This document shows positions 37,745 to 43,320 of a stretch of DNA of 64,000 nucleotides, in pieces. The notes beneath the pieces were generated by a model. The model saw only the letters and a list, made by a program, of their open reading frames with translations. It had not been told where the DNA came from and ran no database searches. This stretch comes from Polyangiaceae bacterium. GTDB taxonomy: Bacteria; Myxococcota_A; Polyangia; Polyangiales; Polyangiaceae. The position numbers and the translations under genes were made by a program. The stretch lies in the NCBI GenBank assembly GCA_025936115.1, contig JAICTZ010000017.1, forward strand, positions 86,126 through 150,125. Reading direction: 5' to 3'. The first letter of the stretch is position 1; every line of letters begins with the position of its first letter.

Positions 37745-38251
37745 ATGGAGACCGAGGTCCAAGTGACGACTTCCAGAATGGAACCTGAGCGTCCCCGCTG
37801 GCATTCTCTCAGGACGGCCCTCGCGCTCCTGTTGGGGGTGGGCTGTTTCCTGATTGTCTACGCGGGACTTGGCACCGCTTTCGACCACCTGTTCACTGGT
37901 CGCGTCATCCATAGGGGCGAGATCGACCACCTCGCTGAAGCGTTCATGCTTGTCATTGCGCTTGCCTCTGCTGGTGCCGGCGGCGCCGTCACTGCCTACG
38001 TTGAACCGACGTGGCCCCTGTTGGCTGCGGGGCTCGTCGGCTCGTTCGCAGCAACCACTTTCCTTCTGGCGTACGCGGTACACGGCGCGCTCGTTCTATT
38101 CCTTCTACCCGTGGTCGCAGTCAGCATTTTGGGCTCGCTGACCGGCGGGTTCGCTGGCGCTCGTCTCAAGCGCGTGCTTACGCCAGCTAACCCAAGGTCC
38201 CATCAAGACGGTGCAAACCCCAAAGGTGACGACTTACGTCCGTCCGCCTAA
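37745..38251 (+). CDS. Small cassette-borne membrane protein, unknown function
   Basis: A 168-residue protein with four hydrophobic segments (about 26-45, 65-85, 92-110, 112-132), a charged N-terminus and a Lys/Arg/Asp-rich C-terminus. No family recognised. ATG 37745 is used (a TTG one codon earlier is possible). Its TAA stop lies inside the R'' core of the next attC, which is usual for integron cassette genes. It shares no operon with brnTA, because an attC lies between. Confidence 0.65.
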   Translation: METEVQVTTSRMEPERPRWHSLRTALALLLGVGCFLIVYAGLGTAFDHLFTGRVIHRGEIDHLAEAFMLVIALASAGAGGAVTAYVEPTWPLLAAGLVGSFAATTFLLAYAVHGALVLFLLPVVAVSILGSLTGGFAGARLKRVLTPANPRSHQDGANPKGDDLRPSA

Positions 38252-38324
38252 CTCCGGTTTGCAGCAGACGCCGACCTCGCTAACGCTCGGCCGGCGCAGC
38301 TGAAACCTGGTACGTTGGGCGGAC
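38242..38324 (+). repeat. Integron attC site 2
   Basis: The outer arms GTCCGCCTAAC (38242-38252) and GTTGGGCGGAC (38314-38324) pair over 11 positions with one G-T type mismatch. The inner stem pairs GGTTT.CAGC (38256-38265) with GCTGAAACC (38299-38307), leaving G38261 unpaired at the same relative place as in site 1. Spacings (3 and 6 nt) also equal those of site 1, so the two are sister sites of one array. Length 83 nt. Confidence 0.87.
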
Positions 38325-38336
38325 GGAGAGACCGCG

Positions 38337-38504
38337 ATGGGGCTGAAGAAGATCCGTAGCGAAGGCGGAAGCGGAGGACGCCGCGGTCACTCCAACATGA
38401 CGCACTGGGCGTAAACCCACGAGATCAAGGACGCCGCGCGCACGCAGCGACGGACGGACGACAAGCAGGCGGTTGGCGAGGCTGATGTGGCTTCGTTGAA
38501 CCAG
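38337..38504 (+). pseudogene. Small ORF interrupted by an in-frame stop
   Basis: ATG 38337 opens MGLKKIRSEGGSGGRRGHSN, then M-T-H-W-A and a TAA at 38412-38414. The same frame continues THEIKDAARTQRRTDDKQAVGE with the composition of a small basic protein, so I read it as one gene of roughly 55 residues broken by a nonsense change. It follows attC site 2 directly, at the position of a cassette gene. The family is uncertain and the call is tentative. Confidence 0.35.
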
Positions 38505-38524
38505 GTCAGGTTCAGGTCGGACGC

Positions 38525-38554
38525 TTCCTCGCGGTTCGTCCAGTCTGCTACAAT
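38525..38554 (+). promoter_or_regulatory. Promoter for the addiction-module pair
   Basis: TACAAT (38549-38554) is a strong -10. A weak -35 (TTCCTC, 38525-38530) lies 18 bp upstream. The start would fall near 38561, one base from the ATG at 38562, giving an almost leaderless message. Confidence 0.45.
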
Positions 38555-38561
38555 CGGGGCA

Positions 38562-38786
38562 ATGAGCGAGCCCAGCCAAGTTCTTCAGGCGGCCCTCGAG
38601 CTAACGCTTCGCGAACGTGCCGAACTCGTCGAAGCCATCGCTGCAAGCCTGGATGGCTTCAACCTCGGTGACGAGTGGGAAGACGAAATCCAGAAGCGCG
38701 TGCGTGACGTTGACTCCGGACAGGTAGTCGCGGTGCCGGGAGAGGAAGTCCTGTCCCGAATTGAACAGCGGCTTCGTGACCGCTAG
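38562..38786 (+). CDS. Addiction-module antitoxin-like protein
   Basis: A 74-residue protein of the putative addiction module component family: LTLRERAELVEAIAASLDG, then the acidic EWEDEIQKRVRDVDSG and VPGEEVLSRIEQRL. It is the usual partner of a ParE/RelE toxin and lies directly before one, overlapping it by 11 bases. It probably binds and neutralises the toxin. ATG 38562 fits the domain start. It is cassette-borne, between attC sites 2 and 3. Confidence 0.85.
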   Translation: MSEPSQVLQAALELTLRERAELVEAIAASLDGFNLGDEWEDEIQKRVRDVDSGQVVAVPGEEVLSRIEQRLRDR

Positions 38787-39117
38787 CCGTTTCCGATTTC
38801 ATCCCGCTGCCGAGGCCGAACTCGACGAAGCGGCACAATGGTACGAAGAACGACAACGCGGGCTCGGCCTCGAGTTTCTGAGTGCGGTTCGCTGGAAGAT
38901 CGCCGGCCTACTTGAAGCGCCTGAACGATGGAGCCTCGTGCATGGAACGCGGCGTGTCCTATTGGGTCGATTTCCTTATGCCATCTCCACGCCCCCGAAC
39001 CGCTCTTCCCCGGCACGCCGCTACCGCTGCCGGCGCCGCCGCCACCGCCTCTCGAGGTCCCACTCGAGATTGTTCCGCCACCCCTTTCTTATGCCTGGTG
39101 CGTTAGGCGGACGTTGA
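38776..39117 (+). CDS. ParE/RelE-type toxin, apparently 3' truncated
   Basis: A 113-residue frame. Residues 1-~72 match ParE/RelE: FRFHPAAEAELDEAAQWYEE and RFPYAI. Family proteins then continue with a short beta-hairpin ending at about residue 95-100, but here the frame turns into STPPNRSSPARRYRCRRRR, which does not match. The sequence from about 38990 may belong to a degenerate attC. So the toxin is probably inactive or an odd fusion. GTG 38776 is preferred; TTG 38761 would overlap the antitoxin more. Confidence 0.6.
   Translation: MTASRFRFHPAAEAELDEAAQWYEERQRGLGLEFLSAVRWKIAGLLEAPERWSLVHGTRRVLLGRFPYAISTPPNRSSPARRYRCRRRRHRLSRSHSRLFRHPFLMPGALGGR
38990..39112 (+). repeat. Degenerate integron attC site 3
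   Basis: The right end is well kept: CCTGGTGCGTTAGGCGGAC (39094-39112) follows the CCTGGTACGTTRGGCGGAC pattern of sites 1 and 2. The left end is only weakly matched by GCCCCCGAAC (38990-38999). An inner hairpin TCTCGAG/CTCGAGA (39049-39068 region) is present. It may be a hybrid or decayed site. Confidence 0.5.
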
Positions 39118-39142
39118 ACGGCGTGCCGTTTGGCGGTAGGCT
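39114..39142 (+). promoter_or_regulatory. Possible promoter for the Xre-RES pair
   Basis: TTGAAC (39114-39119), 17 bp, then TAGGCT (39137-39142). A start about 7 bp on would lie 2-3 bp from the ATG at 39152. The -10 is poor, so confidence is low. Confidence 0.35.
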
Positions 39143-39151
39143 GGACGCCAG

Positions 39152-39589
39152 ATGGCAGGGCCGGCCGACGTTGAGGTGACCGATCTTCTTGGAGGAAGGA
39201 AGGTTCTGGGTCGCGTTTCAGAGACCGGTGACTTGCTCCGCGCGGTTCGAGATGGATTGCCGTACGCGTCGCTCGAGGCACTGACTCGTAGGCTTGGGCT
39301 TGAGCTCAGTGCCGTCGGAGCCGTCGTGGGCATCCCCGCGCGTACGCTCGCTCGACGCAAACACGAGCGGCACCTCTCGCCAGTCGAATCCGATCGCCTC
39401 TACCGGCTGGCGTACGTCACCCATGTCGCCTCGGCAGTGCTGGGTGGTGTCGAGGCAGCTCGCCGCTGGCTCGGCCGCTCGAACCGGTCCCTGGGCGGAG
39501 CCGAACCGATGAGCTTGCTAGACACTGATATCGGCTGCCGACAGGTTGAAGAGGCGCTGGTTCGGCTCAACTACGGCCTGTACGCGTAG
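39152..39589 (+). CDS. Xre/MbcA/ParS-type antitoxin of a RES-Xre pair
   Basis: A 145-residue antitoxin: the N-terminal part has an HTH-like segment (LTRRLGLELSAVGAVVGIPARTLARRK), and the C-terminal part (HLSPVESDRLYRLAYV...WLGRSNRSLGGAEPMSLLDTDIG) is the DUF2384 toxin-binding domain, whose end inserts into the RES active site. ATG 39152. Its TAG shares the G of the GTG of the RES gene. It sits immediately after attC site 3, as a cassette gene would. Confidence 0.93.
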   Translation: MAGPADVEVTDLLGGRKVLGRVSETGDLLRAVRDGLPYASLEALTRRLGLELSAVGAVVGIPARTLARRKHERHLSPVESDRLYRLAYVTHVASAVLGGVEAARRWLGRSNRSLGGAEPMSLLDTDIGCRQVEEALVRLNYGLYA

Positions 39590-40053
39590 TGAGGATCTTT
39601 CGGCTCTGTCGTCGGCCGTTCTCGCGCAGTCCGCTCGATGGTCGAGGTGGGCTCTTCGCTTCCGGGCGGTGGCACACGCCGCGTCGGCTGGTCTGCTACG
39701 CGTCGGACTCCTTGGCGCTAGCGAGCCTCGAGATCCTGGTGCATTGCGAACCTGACCTCGTTCCGAGCGATCTGGTGGCGGTCGAGATTAGGGTGCCCGC
39801 TGGGGTTGCGGTCGAGGAGCTCGACGCGGGCGCGCTGCCGCGATCCTGGCGGCGATATCCGGCCCCTGCCGCGCTTCAGCGCTTGGGGAACGCGTGGCTC
39901 GATCGAGGCTCGGCGTGCGTCTTGCGTGTACCGTCAGCGCTCGTTCCTTCGGAGAGCAATTTCCTGATTAATCCGCTGCATGCGGAGATCCGCAAGCTAC
40001 GAATCCTTCGCAAAGCGCCGTTTCAATTCGATCCGCGACTTGCGGATCGCTAG
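39589..40053 (+). CDS. RES-domain toxin (NAD+-degrading type)
   Basis: A 154-residue toxin. RES toxins deplete NAD+ in the cell. The family residues are visible: an Arg in MRIFRLCRRPF, a Gly-rich GRWHTPRRLVCYAS with the conserved Tyr, ALASLEILVH with the catalytic-type Glu, and SALVPSESNFLINPLH with the final Ser and Asn-Pro. Length is normal for the family. GTG 39589 overlaps the antitoxin stop, so the pair is translationally coupled. A left attC half-site follows the stop by 5 bp. Confidence 0.92.
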   Translation: MRIFRLCRRPFSRSPLDGRGGLFASGRWHTPRRLVCYASDSLALASLEILVHCEPDLVPSDLVAVEIRVPAGVAVEELDAGALPRSWRRYPAPAALQRLGNAWLDRGSACVLRVPSALVPSESNFLINPLHAEIRKLRILRKAPFQFDPRLADR

Positions 40054-40057
40054 ACGC

Positions 40058-40075
40058 GTGCCGCCGAACTCCGGG
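40058..40075 (+). repeat. Left half of a lost attC site (site 4)
   Basis: TGCCGCCGAACTCCGGGCT matches the left arm of attC site 1 except for T to G in the core. No partner GTTRRRY arm lies within the normal 60-140 nt, and an IS4-type transposase scrap begins 12 bp later. This is probably a site cut by insertion and deletion. Confidence 0.55.
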
Positions 40076-40086
40076 CTCCGAGGGAT

Positions 40087-40245
40087 CCCCACGAACTCGA
40101 AGTCGGACCAGTCTACGGCGAGCACCGGGCGCGGGACGTCGGCCAGCAACGTCTTTGCGATCGCGCGATGAATGCTCGAGCACTCGCGATGCAGGTGCCG
40201 GTTGCCGAGCAAGCGGTCCACCGCTTTGATGTGATGCTTCTGACT
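40087..40245 (-). pseudogene. Remnant of an IS4-family transposase
   Basis: Read on the minus strand, about 53 residues (KHHIKAVDRLLGNRHLHRE, then IAKTLLADVPRPVLAVDWSD) match the N-terminal region of IS4-type transposases, including the first DDE-type Asp context VDWSDFEF. The frame then leaves the family and neither end of an IS is found. It is a fragment with no terminal repeats and marks past IS activity in the cassette array. Confidence 0.65.
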
Positions 40246-40302
40246 GGGCGGGCGGGTGACGGGCGTGCGGATTTCAGCTGGGTCTGGTATGGCAGCAGTG
40301 AG

Positions 40303-41061
40303 ATGGCGTTGGCGTCGGGCATGTCCGTACCTCTCATCGGGGCTGCCTGCTCGTCCCACGGCGGACTTGATGCCTGGTCGAAGGTGCGGTCCCTCGAGGG
40401 TCGCTTCAGTCGGCTCGGCGGTCCGATCCCGATATTCAAAGGGATAGGGGCGACATTCGAAATGCCGACGGCATTTTCTGTACACCCTCATGAACGCAAA
40501 ACAGTCTTCCACGATTACCCTCGCCTCGGCCGTACGACTGTATTCGATGGAACCACGGCGCCTGTTCGGATGCTCGTATTTACACAGGATGGAGAACGAG
40601 CCGAGCTGACGGACTATCGGCGACGCTTTCGCGGTATCGGCAAATGGAGGCGCTGGAACTCGACCGATGCAGCGTATTTCTTCGGTTACGCGCTATTGAC
40701 GTATTTCAGCGTGCCCTTCTTGCTGAAAGATTGTGAAGTTCTGCGGGCGAGAAAGGACGCCGTCACGGTTCGTCTCCCTTTGATGTTCGAATCTCACTGT
40801 GAAGTTCAGACTTTCTGGTTCGACTCGAACGGTCTCATCGTCAGGCACGACTATTCGGCGGAGATCTTAGGCAAAGTCTTTAGCGGCGCGCACTACTCTT
40901 CGGACTTTGCGGAGGTTCAAGGTCTAAAGTTGGCACGAGCACGGCGCGTGGTTCCGCGACTCGGTTTGCTGCCGTTGCCGCTGACCATGCTTTCTGCAAC
41001 GCTTTCGTTTGGCTCGCCGCAGCAGCCGCCGACCTCGCGTTCGCTCGGCGGCGCGGGTTGA
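40303..41061 (+). CDS. Uncharacterised conserved protein, C-terminus running into an attC-like element
   Basis: 252 residues. SSHGGLDAWSKVRSLEGRF, then YPRLGRTTVFDG, YFFGYALLTYFSVPFLL and TFWFDSNGLIVRHDYSAEILG match a family of bacterial proteins of unknown function in which HGG.D.W and HDY are conserved. No signal peptide, membrane anchor or known enzyme motif is clear. The last ~17 residues (GSPQQPPTSRSLGGAG) are encoded by sequence that resembles attC inner stems, so the natural end of the protein may have been changed by recombination. The start is uncertain: ATG 40303 or 40321, and neither has a good ribosome site. Confidence 0.6.
   Translation: MALASGMSVPLIGAACSSHGGLDAWSKVRSLEGRFSRLGGPIPIFKGIGATFEMPTAFSVHPHERKTVFHDYPRLGRTTVFDGTTAPVRMLVFTQDGERAELTDYRRRFRGIGKWRRWNSTDAAYFFGYALLTYFSVPFLLKDCEVLRARKDAVTVRLPLMFESHCEVQTFWFDSNGLIVRHDYSAEILGKVFSGAHYSSDFAEVQGLKLARARRVVPRLGLLPLPLTMLSATLSFGSPQQPPTSRSLGGAG
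41003..41061 (+). repeat. attC-like inner stem (degenerate site 5)
   Basis: GCAGCAGCCGCCGACCTCGC and GCTCGGCGGCGC match the inner part of attC site 2 (GCAGCAGACGCCGACCTCGC, GCTCGGCCGGCGC). CCGCCGA/TCGGCGG form a 7-bp stem. No clear outer GTTRRRY arm pairs with it; GTTTAGC at 41081 is the nearest. It overlaps the end of the preceding gene. Confidence 0.4.
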
Positions 41062-41083
41062 GCCGACGGGGATCTTGCAGCGT

Positions 41084-41488
41084 TTAGCGTACCTGATGCA
41101 GTTCGAGATTCAGGATCTTCGCGAAACCACCGAAATCCTTGTCGGTGGTCAAGATCGCGAGCTTGCGTCGTAAACTCACGGCGCACATCAAAAAGTCCGT
41201 GTTCGAGCCCTGCAGCCCCTTTGCACGACACCGGTTGAAGCAGGTCGCGGCCTCCTCATAGTCGAGCTCGTCGAGCGTCACGTCCTCGAACGCTCGTAGC
41301 CGATCCCGCAGCTTCCGGTACTGCTCGGCTGCGCGGATCCCGGAAAGGATCTCCTGGCGGATCGCTCCGATCATTGCCACGCGACCTTCGCGGATTAGTT
41401 CGACGAGCTCCGCAGTCGCACCACGCGACTCGCTTGTCGGGCGTCGCAGCGCCAACGACCACACCGACGTGTCCACCAGCACGTTCAC
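41084..41488 (-). CDS. vapC: PIN-domain toxin VapC
   Basis: A 134-residue type II toxin: a Mg-dependent endoribonuclease, in this family often specific for tRNA or rRNA. Acidic residues in order: VLVDTSVW (first Asp), a central Glu in IRQEILSGI, SNTDFLMCA and TTDKDFGGF (last Asp residues). GTG 41488 overlaps the antitoxin stop as GTGA, so the two are coupled. A longer start at 41530 would add residues before the domain. It is transcribed opposite to the attC-cassette genes. Confidence 0.92.
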   Translation of the reverse strand: MNVLVDTSVWSLALRRPTSESRGATAELVELIREGRVAMIGAIRQEILSGIRAAEQYRKLRDRLRAFEDVTLDELDYEEAATCFNRCRAKGLQGSNTDFLMCAVSLRRKLAILTTDKDFGGFAKILNLELHQVR

Positions 41489-41685
41489 TTGCGCCGCCGC
41501 TGCTTCTTGTAGTCGTATCCGACGTCCCAATCCACCTTGCCGAACAGTTCCACGATCTGCTGTTGCTTTCGCCGTTGGATGTACTCGTGGAGCGCTTCCG
41601 TCACCGTGGCGCGCTTCGTCTTTTGACCGCCTATCTTGCGAGCCTCTTCCAGGAGCCGGTCGTCGATGGCCAGATTCGTTGCCAT
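41485..41685 (-). CDS. vapB: VapB-family antitoxin
   Basis: A 66-residue antitoxin. MATNLAIDDRLLEEARKIGG and KTKRATVTEALHEYIQRRK match VapB ribbon-helix-helix proteins, and the C-terminal FGKVDWDVGYDYKK is the toxin-binding tail. ATG 41685 starts the domain; a longer in-frame start exists but would cross the operator. It precedes and overlaps vapC. The palindrome at 41698-41713 is the likely binding site. Confidence 0.9.
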   Translation of the reverse strand: MATNLAIDDRLLEEARKIGGQKTKRATVTEALHEYIQRRKQQQIVELFGKVDWDVGYDYKKQRRRK

Positions 41686-41697
41686 GTGTGAAGCGTT

Positions 41698-41713
41698 ACA
41701 CACGGACGTGTGT
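41698..41713. promoter_or_regulatory. Perfect 7+7 palindrome upstream of vapB (probable operator)
   Basis: ACACACG (41698-41704), GA, CGTGTGT (41707-41713). A possible -35 TTGTTT (41720-41715 on the minus strand) lies just outside it, so the palindrome would sit between promoter elements, fitting VapBC autorepression. Confidence 0.6.
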
Positions 41714-41790
41714 GAAACAAGGTCGCCCAACCACAGCAAGGGGGGCCGACAGCGAGTGCATCGCAGCAGCCCATCTGCCGCAGTTCCGCT

Positions 41791-42645
41791 TCAGGTCTGG
41801 GCCGCGCGACGAGCCTGAGGCAGCTCCCAATCGACCAAGAGCAGCAGCACCACCACACAGTTCATCGTGAACTCGATGTTCATGAGCAGGAGGTTCGCGG
41901 TATGAAAGGCGAGGGCGAACAACACGAAGACCCAGCGAAAGCCGCGAAAGAACAGCGCGAGCGGTGCGAGCGCCTCGAAGAACGTGGATACGAGGAATCC
42001 CGCGCCGACCACGGCTCGAGCGTGCGGGGTGATTTCGAGTAGCCGATAGCCAAAGGTGAAGCCGAACGTGCCGTTCCGGCCGGAGTTGCTGGCGATGTGC
42101 CAGATCATGCTGCCGTCGAGGAACGCAGTGGGCGCGCCTTGGATGAGTCGCTCGGTGCCAATCAGCGCGTACGGGAGGAGGAACACGAAGGTCGCGAGCT
42201 GCAGCGTGGCGGCGAACGCCTCGGGCTTCACCCGCGTCTGCTCGTCGAAGCGCGGACCAAGCGACCAGACCGTTGCCGACGGACCGAGCGCGAGCACGAC
42301 GCCGACATAGAGGGCACCGAGCTCGCGATGGCTCGAGCCGATGAGGGCGAGATAGAGCGTGAACACGGCGAGCCCGGCGAGCGCGAGCGGCCGGAAAGGC
42401 TTCACCCCGAGCGCGGACGCGAGCAAGAGGAGCGCCGCTCCGTAACGAACCATCGCTAGCCCGCCCGGCGAGTAAAAGACCCGCGGCAAGAGGTCGCTCC
42501 AGCCTACGCCGTGGTGGAAGCCCGGTGGGAGCAGGCCCAAGTATTCGCCCGGAACCACGAGCGCGTAAGCGCACAGCATCGAGAACACTACGATGCGAAT
42601 CGCCGCGAGCTTCTGCGCGCTCACCTGCGCGTGGACTGGGCTCAC
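41791..42645 (-). CDS. Polytopic membrane protein, HTTM-like
   Basis: A 284-residue protein with about six hydrophobic segments. LAMVRYGAALLLLASALG, FLLPYALIGTERLIQG and ALAFHTANLLLMNIEF resemble HTTM-type domains, related to the gamma-glutamyl carboxylase fold, but no catalytic residues can be confirmed by eye. GTG 42645 overlaps the TGA of the upstream gene as GTGA. The longer frame upstream to 43257 is only a shadow of that gene. A lipid- or quinone-linked redox or carboxylation role is conceivable but unproven. Confidence 0.65.
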   Translation of the reverse strand: MSPVHAQVSAQKLAAIRIVVFSMLCAYALVVPGEYLGLLPPGFHHGVGWSDLLPRVFYSPGGLAMVRYGAALLLLASALGVKPFRPLALAGLAVFTLYLALIGSSHRELGALYVGVVLALGPSATVWSLGPRFDEQTRVKPEAFAATLQLATFVFLLPYALIGTERLIQGAPTAFLDGSMIWHIASNSGRNGTFGFTFGYRLLEITPHARAVVGAGFLVSTFFEALAPLALFFRGFRWVFVLFALAFHTANLLLMNIEFTMNCVVVLLLLVDWELPQARRAAQT

Positions 42646-43289
42646 GGGGTGGAGATCTCCGCGAGCGGCCGGCAATCGGGCACGTACGGCGGTCGCACGG
42701 GCATGCGGCAGCGCCGCACCTCGACGCTCGTGATGTCCTTGCCCGGTTCCGCGCGCTCCTGCATCGATGCGAAGCCGCGGAGCGCCGATTCGGCGGCTGC
42801 TTTGGCGCGAGCGTCCCCTGGGCGTTCGTCGAAAGCGCTGAGCGTCTGCTTCGCCTCGCCGTCGAGCCCCGAAACCACCGCATCGGAGATCATGCCGCCG
42901 GGGACGAGCCGGTGCGCGCTGCCGTCCGCATAGTGCGCGGTGTAACGGAATTGCTGCGGATCCGGCTGCCGACCCATCGGGCTCGTGAACATCTCCCAAC
43001 CGGCGAGGGGATACAGCCAACGCGTGTGCAGGTGCGCCGCGTCGACGCCGATGACGAGTGCCAGGATCGCACATACGGCGAACGTCGAGCGCGAGCCCAG
43101 CGCTCTCAACGTGTTCGAAAATACGGGCTGGCTGGCAAACGCGGTGATGAGGAGTCCACCGAGCAAGAGCTCGATGCCCTGCTTGGGGACGCGGCCGAGC
43201 ACGCGCTGCAGGCCCGTGAGCATGGGCAGCAAGAGTACGCAGTAAGCCAGAAGGCACTTCTGCCAGCGGGCGAGTGCACGGGCTCTCAT
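42642..43289 (-). CDS. Membrane protein of unknown function, coupled to the HTTM-like gene
   Basis: A 215-residue protein with three hydrophobic segments in the first ~85 residues. A soluble domain follows (PLAGWEMFTSPMGRQPDPQQ, LRGFASMQERAEPGK, VEVRRCRMPVRPPYVPDC). Its stop overlaps the start of the next gene by three bases, so the two proteins are probably made in fixed ratio and act together. Such pairing of a small membrane protein and an HTTM-like partner is seen in other bacteria, though I name no family. Confidence 0.65.
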   Translation of the reverse strand: MRARALARWQKCLLAYCVLLLPMLTGLQRVLGRVPKQGIELLLGGLLITAFASQPVFSNTLRALGSRSTFAVCAILALVIGVDAAHLHTRWLYPLAGWEMFTSPMGRQPDPQQFRYTAHYADGSAHRLVPGGMISDAVVSGLDGEAKQTLSAFDERPGDARAKAAAESALRGFASMQERAEPGKDITSVEVRRCRMPVRPPYVPDCRPLAEISTP

Positions 43290-43320
43290 GCGCGCGACCG
43301 TAGCACGATGAACTCGCGCG

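Noticed and set aside
41696..42883. 395-residue minus-strand ORF across the two membrane genes
   Set aside because: Arg/Ala-rich shadow; the two coupled frames show membrane segments and normal composition.
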